Source: Arthrobacter cheniae
GTDB lineage: Bacteria; Actinomycetota; Actinomycetes; Actinomycetales; Micrococcaceae
Assembly (NCBI RefSeq): GCF_003602275.1
Contig: NZ_QZVT01000001.1
Span: 340,567-404,566, forward strand
Direction: 5' to 3'
DNA: 64,000 nt
How positions within the stretch are numbered: position 1 is the first letter of the stretch; the number at the start of each line of letters is the position of its first letter. This document shows positions 27,035-36,287 of the stretch, in pieces. The notes under the pieces are model-generated. The model was not told where the DNA came from. It saw only the letters and a list, made by a program, of their open reading frames with translations, and ran no database searches. Position numbers and translations under genes: made by a program.

Positions 27035-27146
27035 GTGGCTAGCCTCCCCGAGGGCCGGTGATCTCCCGGGTCGAACGACCGGTATGTGGATAACAGCACC
27101 GGACGAATCTGCGAATTGCAGGAATGACACTGCGACGGCCGACAAT

Positions 27147-28865
27147 ATGACCATGTACATCGCCGTGGCGCCTTCGTCGTCGAGCCACGGCAGCAGTGGC
27201 ACTCACGGCAGCAGTGGCACTGTCGAGCTGCAACGCCTCGATGCAGGCGGGACGCGGGTCGGCGAAACGAGAACCGTCGAACGCAGGCTGCTGCGATCCG
27301 TCGTCGCAGAGGAAGAAGCCCGCGCTCCGCGCTGGGTGTGGAGCAGCACGAGGCTCTGGTACCCCTCTTTCTTGGCGACGGGCATCACTGTCGACCGCTG
27401 CTGGGACCTCACCCTCACGCGCTCCATCCTCTCCAACTCGCCCTTCTGCCACTCCTCGCCGTACATCGACGCCCTGCGGGCAACCACGCACCCTGCTGAC
27501 GGGGCCGAGCCGCCCAGAGCCCTCCTGCCACCCCCGCCTGCCCCCAACCAGCATTCCCTCTTCGATGAACCGCGGGAGGAAAAGGGCCCCTTCCTCGAGG
27601 ACGTCATCAGGGAGTTCGGCAATCAACTCGCTGCGAGTTCTCGATCCTCCGACCCCAGGCGCCTCAACCTGCTCATCGCCGCCGAATCCGCCGGTAGCCT
27701 GATCGCGTCCGAGATGGAGCACTGGGGACTCCCCTGGCGCAGGGACGTTCACGAGAACCTCCTTGAGCAGACCCTCGGTCCGCGCCCCCCGGAGGGTTCC
27801 CGGCCGGCGGAACTGGAAGGGCTCGCGGGCGAGCTGCGACGAATTCTGGGCCACCCGGCGCTGAATCCGGACTCGCCGCAGGACGTGCTGCGCGCCCTGC
27901 ATCGCGCCGGTATAGAGGTGAAGACGACGCGCTCCTGGGAGCTGGAGCGGCAGCAGCATGCCGTCATCGAACCCCTGCTCGCCTACAAGAAGCTGTCGCG
28001 ACTCCTGACGGCGAACGGGTGGAACTGGCTCGATGCCTGGGTGCGCGACGGCCGGTTCCGGCCCGAGTACGTCGTTGGCGGCGTCGTGTCGGGGAGATGG
28101 GCCTCTCGCGGTGGCGGAGCCCTGCAGATCCCGCGACAGGTGCGCGACGCCGTACGGCCTGACGACGGCCACCTCTTCATCGTGGCGGATGCCGCCCAGC
28201 TCGAGCCACGGGTCCTGGCCGCGCTGGGACGCGATTCGGCGCTGGCAACGGCGGCCCGCGGCAAAGATCTCTACCAGGGCATCGCCGATCAGGGTTTCGG
28301 TGGCGATCGCTCGAAGGCCAAGCTCGCGATGCTCGGTGCCATGTACGGAGCTACCAGCGGCGAATCCGGCAGGCTGATGCCCGAACTGACGCGCGCGTAT
28401 CCGCGTGCGATCGGTGTCGTCGAAGCAGCAGCGAGGGCCGGTGAGGCGGGCGACGGAGTCTCGAGCTATCTCGGTCGGGGATGCCCCCCGGCATCCGATG
28501 AGTGGCGCGCTCGGCAGCTGACGACGACGGCGGAGGAACAGCGCCGCGCGGACGGCGCAGCGCGTGCCCGTGGGCGATTCACGCGGAACTTCGTGGTGCA
28601 GGCGTCCGCCGCTGAATGGGCGTTGTGCTGGCTGGCAGAGATACGACGCCGGCTCGCGGCGAGCAGCATCCCGGACCCGAGAAGCCGCATCGCGCTCTTC
28701 CTCCACGACGAGGTGGTCCTCCACGTGCCCATCGCCCACGCGGAAGAAGCGCGGGCGATCCTCGAGGAATCGGCCCGGTCTGCGACACGTCTGATCTTCG
28801 GTGACATACCGATCGAGTTCTCTATCGCAACGGTCACCGTGCGTTCCTACGCGGACGCCAAATAG
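27147..28865 (+). CDS. Bifunctional 3'-5' exonuclease/DNA polymerase, PolA family
   Basis: The 572-residue product belongs to the actinobacterial family of short PolA-like proteins. Family-A polymerase motifs are visible: motif A 'VADAAQLEPRVLAALG', the O-helix region 'DRSKAKLAMLGAMYGATSG', and motif C 'LFLHDEVVLHV' near residue 523. The N-terminal 130 residues take the place of the proofreading domain but I cannot see its usual DxE carboxylates, so exonuclease activity is doubtful. The start is ATG at 27147 or six bases later; neither has a clear Shine-Dalgarno sequence. It is unrelated to pilus function and divergent from ssd. Confidence 0.88.
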   Translation: MTMYIAVAPSSSSHGSSGTHGSSGTVELQRLDAGGTRVGETRTVERRLLRSVVAEEEARAPRWVWSSTRLWYPSFLATGITVDRCWDLTLTRSILSNSPFCHSSPYIDALRATTHPADGAEPPRALLPPPPAPNQHSLFDEPREEKGPFLEDVIREFGNQLAASSRSSDPRRLNLLIAAESAGSLIASEMEHWGLPWRRDVHENLLEQTLGPRPPEGSRPAELEGLAGELRRILGHPALNPDSPQDVLRALHRAGIEVKTTRSWELERQQHAVIEPLLAYKKLSRLLTANGWNWLDAWVRDGRFRPEYVVGGVVSGRWASRGGGALQIPRQVRDAVRPDDGHLFIVADAAQLEPRVLAALGRDSALATAARGKDLYQGIADQGFGGDRSKAKLAMLGAMYGATSGESGRLMPELTRAYPRAIGVVEAAARAGEAGDGVSSYLGRGCPPASDEWRARQLTTTAEEQRRADGAARARGRFTRNFVVQASAAEWALCWLAEIRRRLAASSIPDPRSRIALFLHDEVVLHVPIAHAEEARAILEESARSATRLIFGDIPIEFSIATVTVRSYADAK

Positions 28866-28973
28866 CTTCTTCGACCAGGCGCTCACGAGCACTTATGCAC
28901 ATAGTGCAGTTGAGCCGGTCGCCGGCTCGTTCGGCCCGTACGGTGGCAGGACGAATGGCGAGAGGTGGGCAGG

Positions 28974-30473
28974 GTGAGCGTGTTGAAGGTCGATACCGAC
29001 CGGTATGCGGAAGCTGCGGGACTGGAGGATGCGGCCGGTCGAGGTATTGCAGATGCTGTCGCAGCGGCGAGCTCGACACTCGAACGGACGGCCGGAATGG
29101 CGGGCTGGGATGCCATGGGGTCGGGGTGGGCGGCTTCGTACGACCCGGCCGCCCGGGAGGTGCTCGATGCCTGTCGCGAACTAGCGCTCGCGTCCTCGGA
29201 CACGTCCCGTGCACTCTCCGTGGCAGCGGGTAATTACGTCGAGGCCGAGCACGTCGCGTCGATGGGCCTGTCCGCCCTGATCATCCCGTTCGTGCCGGCG
29301 GCCTTGCCCGAGACCTACGGATCAGCCCTCCCGTCAGCCGCTGACGGCAGTCCCGGTTGGCCGCCACCCTGCTGGGACATCGTCGCCGGCATAGCGGGAG
29401 TCGTCTGGCCGGCTGGTGATCCGGATGTGCTGAGGAGAGCCGGCACCACCTGGACGAGACTCGCGAGCGACCTCGAGGCAGGCATCACCGGCCCTTCCAC
29501 TTCTGCACGCGACACTGTCCAGGGCCTGCTGTCACGGGACCTCACGGTGTTCCGCGAGCGGAGCACCGCTACCCGGGACTACGGCTACCAGATCGCGCAG
29601 GCGTCGAGGGAGATCGCCGGCGGGTGCGTATCCCTCGCCGATGCGATCGGAACGGCCCATGAGGAGTTGATCGATGAGACGCGGTCTTTCGCGGCCGAGT
29701 GTGCGCTCCTGGCCGGGGTCGGAATCGCGTTGGGTTTCGTCACCCTGGGAGGATCTGCTGCGATTACGTCCCTCGTCGGGGCTGCCCGGGCTGCCCAAAT
29801 GGTGGCCAGGGTGCACGAGGTGCTCTCGCGACTCGTCGTCGTCGCTCGCAGCGTAGCCGTCATTGCCACACGCCTGCCGGGAGCGGGCAGGCTGACTGCA
29901 GGTCTCCACTCCTTGTCGAAGGCCTCCGCTGCCTTGTCGTCAAGGACCCAGCCGGCACGGCAGGCGCTCTCCTCGGTGTCGGGGCACAACGCATTCTCCG
30001 ACCAGCGGTCCCGCTTGGCGCCCGCGATCCGGATTGTCCGCCCCCTCGGCGCGGTGGGCATCAAGGTACTCGACTCCACCGCGGTCTCCGTCGCGCTCTC
30101 GAACCCTGCCCGGCTGGCGTTGGACCTGCTTCCGCTTGCGGCCCGGGGCACCGCGCTGCGTTCCGTAGTGATGAAGGGAAGCGCTTCGGATCAGATCTTC
30201 GCAATGCTCAGGAACAAGGGCCTCGGCACCTCGCCCCTCATTCCCGCAGTGGAGGCGGCGATCAGGACCAAGGACCGCGTCGGGACGGCGACCGAGATGG
30301 CCGCGCTTCCCACCACGATCCGGGCGCGCTATGCACCCCGGAGGATCACGAGCCAGTCGCTCGCGGACTCCGGCCCGGGACGGCTCACAGCGGCGCGGGG
30401 ATCTCCTGCGAACGATCCCACGGTTGCACCCACCCGAGTCCCTCGAACATCGCATCCAGCAACATCGCAGTGA
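28974..30473 (+). CDS. CpnT-like WXG100-type N-terminal domain protein, no toxin domain seen
   Basis: Residues 1-110 resemble the WXG100-like start of polymorphic toxins ('GMAGWDAMGSGWAASYDPAA' form), and residues 130-290 match the CpnT-like N-terminal domain ('VVWPAGDPDVLRRAGTTW', then long helices and a hydrophobic segment near 255-280). Such proteins leave the cell through type VII secretion and carry a C-terminal toxin. Here the last 200 residues are Ser/Ala/Arg-rich with no recognisable toxin, and the final 89 bases overlap the NUDIX gene antisense. The GTG at 28974 has GAGAGG eight bases upstream; a GTG at 28965 lacks spacing. No immunity or ESX genes are adjacent. Confidence 0.7.
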   Translation: MSVLKVDTDRYAEAAGLEDAAGRGIADAVAAASSTLERTAGMAGWDAMGSGWAASYDPAAREVLDACRELALASSDTSRALSVAAGNYVEAEHVASMGLSALIIPFVPAALPETYGSALPSAADGSPGWPPPCWDIVAGIAGVVWPAGDPDVLRRAGTTWTRLASDLEAGITGPSTSARDTVQGLLSRDLTVFRERSTATRDYGYQIAQASREIAGGCVSLADAIGTAHEELIDETRSFAAECALLAGVGIALGFVTLGGSAAITSLVGAARAAQMVARVHEVLSRLVVVARSVAVIATRLPGAGRLTAGLHSLSKASAALSSRTQPARQALSSVSGHNAFSDQRSRLAPAIRIVRPLGAVGIKVLDSTAVSVALSNPARLALDLLPLAARGTALRSVVMKGSASDQIFAMLRNKGLGTSPLIPAVEAAIRTKDRVGTATEMAALPTTIRARYAPRRITSQSLADSGPGRLTAARGSPANDPTVAPTRVPRTSHPATSQ

Positions 30474-31095
30474 AGCCCCAGACCACCGCGTCGGGCGTAA
30501 GGAACGCAGCGGTCCGACTGACGGAGCCGTTGCGCCGGAGGACCGCTGTCCTCCGGTTTGCAGGATGAAGGAGCGTACTGACGGGACACCGGAACACCGA
30601 TTCGGACTCAGCCGTGTCCACGGCATGAATAGCCGACTGCTCCGCCCACCACCCGAGGACCGGGGTGACCAGGAAATTGCTGATGGGAAGACCTACTTCC
30701 GGCAGCTTCCCCAGGAGTTCGACGCCGGAGGGGTCCAGCCCCGTCTCCTCTCTCGCTTCGCGAAGGGCTGCGGCCCCCTCGTCAGCGTCACCCAGGTCGA
30801 TGGTTCCGCCGGGAAAAGCGACCTGTCCCGGATGGCTGGACAACGAGCTCGCTCGCATCACGAACAGGAGATCCAGGTCGTTGCGACCGAGGCTCCGCGG
30901 GCTGGGTCTGCGGGAGCCGTCGCCCTGGCCCCCGAAGAGGATGAGGACGGCCGCGCGTCGGCTCTTCGCCGCGTCCAGGGTGGCGAGCTGCCAGCCGCTC
31001 GGCTTCAAAAGGGTCGCATCCGGTCGGTCCATCGAACTCACCCAGGCGGCCAGCTCCTCGTAGGCGGTCATGTCAGCAACCGTGGCATCGGGCAC
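30385..31095 (-). CDS. NUDIX hydrolase, CoA-pyrophosphatase type
   Basis: The 236-residue product shows the NUDIX box 'GTIDLGDADEGAAALREAREETGL' split as G-x5-E-x7-REAxEETG near residues 97-119, preceded by the 'SLSSHPGQVAFPGG' motif that marks the CoA pyrophosphatase subfamily. It would cleave CoA or its derivatives to 4'-phosphopantetheine and adenosine 3',5'-bisphosphate. The start is GTG at 31095 or ATG eight codons later. It lies 63 bases downstream of nth on the same strand, the same pair found in mycobacteria (Rv3672c-Rv3674c region). Its 3' end overlaps the CpnT-like gene. Confidence 0.88.
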   Translation of the reverse strand: MPDATVADMTAYEELAAWVSSMDRPDATLLKPSGWQLATLDAAKSRRAAVLILFGGQGDGSRRPSPRSLGRNDLDLLFVMRASSLSSHPGQVAFPGGTIDLGDADEGAAALREAREETGLDPSGVELLGKLPEVGLPISNFLVTPVLGWWAEQSAIHAVDTAESESVFRCPVSTLLHPANRRTAVLRRNGSVSRTAAFLTPDAVVWGFTAMLLDAMFEGLGWVQPWDRSQEIPAPL

Positions 31096-31158
31096 ACCGA
31101 CGCCGACGAATCGGTGGACAGTCCTTTTCGGGGACTACTCCTGGATGGAGGTGGTCGC

Positions 31159-31962
31159 TCAGGCACCCAGTCCGTGTCCTGCCTCGCGCAGTTCGGCCCG
31201 GGTCCGTCCGCCACGCATCAACTCCAGCAGCTCTTCCCGCCCGGGCGCCAGCTCGTACTTGAGCAGCTTCGCCGCCTTCATCGGGTCCGTCTCACCGTCA
31301 CCGTAGGAGGGGCACAACGCCGCGATCGGGCAGACGCCGCACGCGGGCTTCTTCGCGTGGCAGATCCGCCGCCCGTGGAAGATGACACGGTGGGACAGCA
31401 TCGTCCAGTCCCTGCGCTCGAAGAGGACTGCGACGTCCATTTCGACCTTTACCGGATCCTCGGAGGTGGTCCAGCGGAACCGCCGCGACAGTCGTCCGAA
31501 GTGCGTGTCCACGGTGATACCGGGAACGCCGAACGCATTCCCGAGGACGACATTGGCCGTCTTGCGCCCTACTCCGGGCAGGGTGACCAGGTCCTCCAGT
31601 CTGGCTGGGACCTCTCCGTCGAACTCGTCGACCAGGCGCCGGGACAGCGAGAGGAGGCTGTTGGCTTTGGCCCGGTAGAAGCCGGTGGGCCGGATGATCT
31701 CCTGCAGGTCCGTTTCATCCGCTTCCGACAGGGCCTGTGCGTCGGGGTAGCGTTCGAAGAGGGTCGGCGTGGTGAGGTTGACCCGCACGTCGGTCGTCTG
31801 GGCGGAGAGCACTGTCGCCACCAGCAGCTCGAAGGCGTTCTTGAAGTCCAGTTCGGCAACCGCGTAGGGGTAGGTCTCGCTGAGGATCCTGTTGATCTTA
31901 CGGGCCCGACGCTTGAGCGCGAGAGGCGCCTCCTCCTCGACCTTCGCTTTCCTGCCTGCCAC
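31159..31962 (-). CDS. nth: Endonuclease III
   Basis: Nth is a bifunctional DNA glycosylase/AP lyase removing oxidised pyrimidines. The 267-residue product has the helix-hairpin-helix '[17 protein letters not shown]' near residue 124 with the catalytic lysine, the catalytic aspartate in '[14 protein letters not shown]', and the iron-sulfur cluster ligands C-x6-C-x2-C-x5-C in '[17 protein letters not shown]'. The GTG start at 31962 has GAAAGGAAG about six bases upstream. A C-terminal extension of about 45 residues is typical of actinobacterial members. Confidence 0.96.
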   Translation of the reverse strand: MAGRKAKVEEEAPLALKRRARKINRILSETYPYAVAELDFKNAFELLVATVLSAQTTDVRVNLTTPTLFERYPDAQALSEADETDLQEIIRPTGFYRAKANSLLSLSRRLVDEFDGEVPARLEDLVTLPGVGRKTANVVLGNAFGVPGITVDTHFGRLSRRFRWTTSEDPVKVEMDVAVLFERRDWTMLSHRVIFHGRRICHAKKPACGVCPIAALCPSYGDGETDPMKAAKLLKYELAPGREELLELMRGGRTRAELREAGHGLGA

Positions 31963-32021
31963 GATGGGCTTCCTTTCGGCGGTGCTGTTCAGGCCACTGG
32001 GGCAGCGGCGAGGGCGGAGCG

Positions 32022-33425
32022 TCAGTCGCGGGGAGCGCGCTCGATGTTGCGCAGGTCCCGCAGGACGCCTACTGCGCCCGTGCGCTTGTCCTGTACCAGG
32101 AATTCACGACCACGGTCTTCGATGCCTACTTCCCAATCCCCGGGTTGCAGGGTGAAGACCTCCCGCCCCGTCTGCTCGTCGAAGGCCGGTCGCGGGGAAC
32201 CGACCGCGAACCAGAAGGCCTCGACGACGGGCTCCTCGTCGGCCGACCGGGTTGCGGTGATAGGTTCCTGGCGACTCCGGTCCTCCGAGGAGCTGTCAGC
32301 CTCCGCATAGGTCCTCGTGGGCTCGTCACGCACCACGTCGTGAACGCGCGTCTCGTCGACGCGCTTCACCACGGAGTCCGAGCGATCGGCCGTATCCGCG
32401 GATGCTGCTGCATCATGATCGGATTTCTGGGAGCTAGCCCGCTCGAGACCGGACTGACCTGATGCAGCGGCTCCTGCTCCGACCGCGCCCGCTCCGCCGG
32501 CACCGTAGAGACCTGCTCCGTTCTGCCGAACTGCCGCAGCAGCAGGATTGACGCCGTCCTCCGGGGATCGTCGCGCGCGGTCACTGGACCGGACCGGAGC
32601 GGACGTGGCAGCGGTCGTGGTTTCGTCCTTCGCGCGGGGCTTCGCCTCGGGAGCGGCCCTCGCAGGTTTCGGCGGCCGCGGGCGCGCGGCCGTTATGGGG
32701 CGCGCGGCTGTGTGGGCGGGAATTTCGGGTCGGTCCGCGAAGTCGTTCCTGATGACGGGCAGGAACGACCCGACGACGGTCGCGGCCAGCATGCCCAAGC
32801 TACCGATCAGCGCGAGAAGCGGCCCGTAGTGGAAGGCGGTGACGGTTTGCAGGAAGAAGTAGGTAGCGGCCAGCACGGCGGCGACCGACGCGAACTGATC
32901 GACGGAGAGGGAGCCGACACGGAGGCCGGCGGAGCCCAGCCGGCGTCCGGCGATAAGGGCCGCTGCGACCACGGGCAGCAGGATACCGATCCCGATGAAG
33001 AAGAGCGGTTCGCTGTTCCAGAAGGTGGAGTAGCGCACCACACCGTCAATGAACGGTAGGAGCGTTCCGATGAAGGCGAGCGCTACTCCTCCCCCGAAGA
33101 TGACCTCGCGCAGGGTGAACGGACCGAGGAGAGCTTCGCTGGGCCCGAGGGGAGCCGACGTTGTGCCGGTAGAGGCCGCACTGCCCGCGGGCGATGCACC
33201 ACCCTTCCGCGAAACTTCGGCGGCGGAAACATCACCTGCAGTCGGCGATGACGCGGTCGACGATGACGCGGTAGACGATGACGCGGTAGACGATGACCGG
33301 GACGGCGCCGTCGTATCGACTCCTGAGGAGCCCGAGGTAGAGGGCCCGCTGCCGTGTCTGGGCCTTGGGTGTGATTCTGCCGATGTGGTGCCGGTGGCTC
33401 GCTGCCCCTCGGATGCTTCGGTCAT
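32022..33425 (-). CDS. Membrane protein with long low-complexity flanks
   Basis: The 467-residue product has a Ser/Thr/Ala-rich N-terminus (1-100) containing tandem SSTAS pentapeptides, four or five hydrophobic segments between about 105 and 235, a long Ala/Arg/Asp-rich disordered stretch (245-395) and a C-terminal globular patch ('[20 protein letters not shown]') of about 60 residues. I know no function. GGGAG lies seven bases before the ATG. Codon use looks like the neighbours'. It precedes nth by 59 bases on the same strand and diverges from acs. Confidence 0.75.
   Translation of the reverse strand: MTEASEGQRATGTTSAESHPRPRHGSGPSTSGSSGVDTTAPSRSSSTASSSTASSSTASSPTAGDVSAAEVSRKGGASPAGSAASTGTTSAPLGPSEALLGPFTLREVIFGGGVALAFIGTLLPFIDGVVRYSTFWNSEPLFFIGIGILLPVVAAALIAGRRLGSAGLRVGSLSVDQFASVAAVLAATYFFLQTVTAFHYGPLLALIGSLGMLAATVVGSFLPVIRNDFADRPEIPAHTAARPITAARPRPPKPARAAPEAKPRAKDETTTAATSAPVRSSDRARRSPEDGVNPAAAAVRQNGAGLYGAGGAGAVGAGAAASGQSGLERASSQKSDHDAAASADTADRSDSVVKRVDETRVHDVVRDEPTRTYAEADSSSEDRSRQEPITATRSADEEPVVEAFWFAVGSPRPAFDEQTGREVFTLQPGDWEVGIEDRGREFLVQDKRTGAVGVLRDLRNIERAPRD
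33247..33297 (-). repeat. In-frame 15-bp tandem repeat (SSTAS)
   Basis: Three 15-bp units (33247-33261, 33262-33276, 33277-33291) plus a 6-base partial unit read gatgacgcggtngac on the plus strand. Units two and three are identical and the first differs at one base. On the coding strand they give tandem SSTAS pentapeptides, so changes in copy number would keep the frame. Confidence 0.85.
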
Positions 33426-33584
33426 GGTCTACTCCCGTTCATAGCGCTGGTCACCCGCGGCCCCACGGACCGCCGGCGCTGAATACCTCCTTCCACCCTA
33501 GCCACCGGCCCGCGGCATCTCCACCAACACGGAAGGGAGACAGGCCGCCGCTCACCGCACAATCAGCGCATCTCGGCTAGGTCC

Positions 33585-33600
33585 TGTGATGTCCGGCACA
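33585..33600. promoter_or_regulatory. Crp/GlxR-like binding site upstream of acs
   Basis: TGTGA-N6-GCACA differs at one base from the TGTGA-N6-TCACA consensus of actinobacterial Crp/GlxR. It lies 125 bases upstream of the acs start. A Crp/GlxR-type regulator is encoded at 46395 in this window, and acetate genes are known targets of such regulators in corynebacteria and mycobacteria. Confidence 0.45.
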
Positions 33601-33724
33601 CGCCTGCTCGGAGAACTCGATAGTCTTCCCCCTGGAGCACGTTGTGGCGTGGGAAATCCTTGCGGCACCCGCGCCCCGCCTTGCACAGAGAAACGTCACC
33701 GGACACGTCACAAAGGGGTAGAAC

Positions 33725-35683
33725 ATGAGCGCCGAACGCCAGGGCGACGCCTTCGAGAACCTGCTGCACGAGGAACGCCGCTTCCCGCCCAGCGAGGAGT
33801 TTGCCGCGAATGCCGTCGCACAGCCGTCCCTCTATGACGAGGCACGCGAGCAGGGTACCGAATTCTGGGCACGGCAGGCACGCGAGCTCCTCACTTGGGA
33901 GAAGGACTTCACCCAGACGCTCGACTGGTCGGACGCGCCCTTCGCGAAGTGGTTCGTCGGCGGCACGGTGAACGCTGCATACAACGCGCTCGACCGCCAT
34001 GTCGAGGCCGGTCTCGGCGACCGCGTCGCGATCCACTTCGAGGGTGAGCCCGGGGACACGCGCACCATCACCTACGCGGAGCTCACCCGGGAGGTCAAGC
34101 AGGCGGCCAACGCCTTCGAGTCCCTCGGCGTCCGGAAGGGCGACCGCGTGGCCGTCTACCTTCCGATGATCCCCGAAGCCGTTGTCACCATGCTGGCCTG
34201 CGCGAGGATCGGTGCGGTCCACTCCGTGGTCTTCGGTGGCTTCTCGGCCGATGCGCTCCGCAGCCGCATCGACGACGCCGAGGCCAAACTCGTGGTGACC
34301 TCCGACGGCACCTACCGTCGCGGCAAGCCGAGCGCCCTCAAACCGGCCGTCGACGGCGCCCTCGAGAAGGAGGGCCACACGGTCACGAGCGTCGTGGTCG
34401 TCCGCCGCAACAACGAGCCGGTCGAATGGACCGAGGGACGCGACGTCTGGTGGCACGACGCCGTCGCCCACGCCTCCGAGGAGCACACCGCCGTGGCGCA
34501 CGATGCGGAGCACCCGCTCTTCATCCTGTACACCTCGGGGACCACGGGAAAGCCGAAGGGCATCCTGCACACGACCGGCGGCTACCTGACGCAGACGGCG
34601 TTCACCCACAAGAACACCTTCGACCTGCGGCCCGAGACCGACGTCTTCTGGTGCACGGCGGACATCGGCTGGGTCACCGGTCACAGCTATGTCGCCTACG
34701 CCCCCCTCGTCAACGGCGCCACGCAGCTCATGTATGAGGGAACGCCGGACACCCCGCACCAGGGTCGGTGGTGGGAGCTGATCGAGAAGTACAAGGTCTC
34801 CATCCTCTACACGGCGCCGACGGCGATCCGCACGTTCATGAAGTGGGGCCGCGACATCCCCAAGAAGTACGACCTCTCGTCCATCCGCGTCCTCGGGTCC
34901 GTCGGGGAGCCCATCAATCCCGAGGCCTGGATGTGGTACCGGGAGGTCATCGGCGGCGGCAAGGCCCCTGTGGTGGATACATGGTGGCAGACGGAGACCG
35001 GCGCGCACATGATCGCGCCGATGCCGGGCGTGACTGCGGCGAAGCCGGGCTCCGCGCAGGTGGCCGTACCCGGAATCGCCGTCGACGTCGTCGACGAGAT
35101 GGGCGAGTCGGTGCCGAACGGCTCCGGTGGCTACCTGGTCATCCGGGAACCGTGGCCCGCCATGCTGCGCGGCATCTGGGGCGACCCCCAGCGGTTCAAG
35201 GACACCTACTGGTCCCGCTTCGACGCCATGTACTTCGCGGGCGACGGCGCCAAGAAGGACGATGACGGAGACATCTGGCTCCTGGGCAGGGTCGACGACG
35301 TCATGAACATCTCGGGCCACCGACTGTCCACGACGGAGATCGAGTCGGCGCTGGTGAGCCACCCGTCCGTGGCGGAGGCCGCCGTCGTCGGCGCGAGCGA
35401 CGAGACGACGGGCCAGGCCGTGGTCGCATTCGTCATCCTGCGCGGTTCGGCGAAGGATGACGACGACATCGTCACCACGCTGCGCAATCACGTGGGTAAG
35501 GAGATCGGCCCGATCGCGAAGCCGCGGAACATCCTGGTGGTTCCCGAACTGCCCAAGACGCGCAGCGGGAAGATCATGCGCCGGCTGCTCAAGGATGTCG
35601 CCGAGGGTCGCGAGGTCGGGGATGCCACGACGCTGTCCGACCCGACGATCATGCAGCAGATCGCCGCTTCCCTGCGGAAGTAG
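33725..35683 (+). CDS. acs: Acetyl-CoA synthetase
   Basis: Acs converts acetate, ATP and CoA to acetyl-CoA through an acetyl-AMP intermediate. The 652-residue product is full length, with the P-loop '[19 protein letters not shown]' near residues 262-280, '[14 protein letters not shown]' near 418, '[19 protein letters not shown]' near 514 and the acetylatable lysine in '[12 protein letters not shown]' near 617. That lysine is the known control point for GNAT acetylation and AcuC/sirtuin deacetylation; acuC and a GNAT gene are both in this window. AAAGGGG lies six bases before the ATG. Confidence 0.97.
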   Translation: MSAERQGDAFENLLHEERRFPPSEEFAANAVAQPSLYDEAREQGTEFWARQARELLTWEKDFTQTLDWSDAPFAKWFVGGTVNAAYNALDRHVEAGLGDRVAIHFEGEPGDTRTITYAELTREVKQAANAFESLGVRKGDRVAVYLPMIPEAVVTMLACARIGAVHSVVFGGFSADALRSRIDDAEAKLVVTSDGTYRRGKPSALKPAVDGALEKEGHTVTSVVVVRRNNEPVEWTEGRDVWWHDAVAHASEEHTAVAHDAEHPLFILYTSGTTGKPKGILHTTGGYLTQTAFTHKNTFDLRPETDVFWCTADIGWVTGHSYVAYAPLVNGATQLMYEGTPDTPHQGRWWELIEKYKVSILYTAPTAIRTFMKWGRDIPKKYDLSSIRVLGSVGEPINPEAWMWYREVIGGGKAPVVDTWWQTETGAHMIAPMPGVTAAKPGSAQVAVPGIAVDVVDEMGESVPNGSGGYLVIREPWPAMLRGIWGDPQRFKDTYWSRFDAMYFAGDGAKKDDDGDIWLLGRVDDVMNISGHRLSTTEIESALVSHPSVAEAAVVGASDETTGQAVVAFVILRGSAKDDDDIVTTLRNHVGKEIGPIAKPRNILVVPELPKTRSGKIMRRLLKDVAEGREVGDATTLSDPTIMQQIAASLRK

Positions 35684-35703
35684 CGGCTGCAGGACGGAGC
35701 GGG

Positions 35704-35731
35704 AAAGGCCCCCGCACCTACGGGGGCCTTT
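35704..35731. terminator. Bidirectional terminator between acs and ohr
   Basis: AAAGGCCCCC (35704-35713) pairs perfectly with GGGGGCCTTT (35722-35731) around an 8-base loop. The A-run before and T-run after make it work in both directions, which fits the convergent acs and ohr genes. Confidence 0.85.
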
Positions 35732-35750
35732 CGCGGATCGTGCAGGTACG

Positions 35751-36173
35751 TCAGCCGATCGTGGCGTCGACCGTGACCTCGATGTTGCCGCGGGTGGCGT
35801 TGGAGTACGGGCATACCTGGTGCGCCTGCTCCACGAGCAGGTCTGCCGTCTCCTGGTCCACTCCGCCGATCTCGGCGTGGAGGGCGACGGCGAGCGTGAA
35901 GGCCCCGCCGTCGGTGGGGTTGATGCTGACCTCGGCCGTGACGGCGGTGTCACTGATCCTGGCCTTGCTTCGGGCCGCGACGAGCTTCAGGGCGCTGTGG
36001 AAGCAGGCGGCGTAGCCGACGGCGAAGAGTTGCTCGGGATTGGTTGCCCCACCGGCGCCACCCATCTCCTTGGGAACTGCCAGATCGACGACGAGCATCC
36101 CGTCATCGGTGTGAGCCTTGCCGTTACGTCCGTCGCCGGTCGCCGTGGCGACTGCCGTGTAGAGAGCACTCAT
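35751..36173 (-). CDS. ohr: Organic hydroperoxide resistance protein (Ohr)
   Basis: Ohr is a thiol peroxidase that reduces fatty-acid and other organic hydroperoxides. The 140-residue product has the two conserved cysteines: Cys57 in 'GYAACFHSAL' (peroxidatic) and Cys121 in 'HQVCPYSNATRGN' (resolving). Length and 'NPEQLFAVGYAACFHSAL' are canonical. The minus-strand GAAAGGA lies about eight bases before the ATG. A tetR gene diverges from it, with a palindromic operator in the shared promoter. This differs from the usual MarR-type OhrR control. Confidence 0.95.
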   Translation of the reverse strand: MSALYTAVATATGDGRNGKAHTDDGMLVVDLAVPKEMGGAGGATNPEQLFAVGYAACFHSALKLVAARSKARISDTAVTAEVSINPTDGGAFTLAVALHAEIGGVDQETADLLVEQAHQVCPYSNATRGNIEVTVDATIG

Positions 36174-36221
36174 GGTGTCGATCCTTTCGTCCCGGGTACC
36201 CTGCTGGCTCCCGCTCCTCCT

Positions 36222-36243
36222 GTAGACTAACTAGTCAGTCTAC
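36222..36243. promoter_or_regulatory. Palindromic operator between ohr and tetR
   Basis: GTAGACTAACTAGTCAGTCTAC has perfect 7-base arms (GTAGACT/AGTCTAC) and a palindromic ACTAGT centre, with a single mismatched pair between them. It sits 49-70 bases upstream of ohr and about 45 bases upstream of tetR, as expected of a TetR-type operator controlling both genes. Confidence 0.72.
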
Positions 36244-36287
36244 CTGCACCAAATCGTCCACCGAGCGCTACCGATCCCCTAGGGAGC

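Noticed and set aside
27060..27085. TCGAAC sequence in the ssd/PolA-like divergent gap as a possible LexA box
   Set aside because: Only one half-site is present; the second GTTCGA half is missing at the required spacing.
27035..27202. Upstream part of the ssd frame encoding a hydrophobic, pilin-like segment (AMYMVILSAVAVSFL)
   Set aside because: The ATG at 27034 has a strong Shine-Dalgarno sequence and matches family length; the upstream stretch overlaps the start of the divergent PolA-like gene.
33563..35953. A 796-codon minus-strand open frame over acs
   Set aside because: It mirrors acs codon by codon, is low in hydrophobic structure and has no recognisable family.
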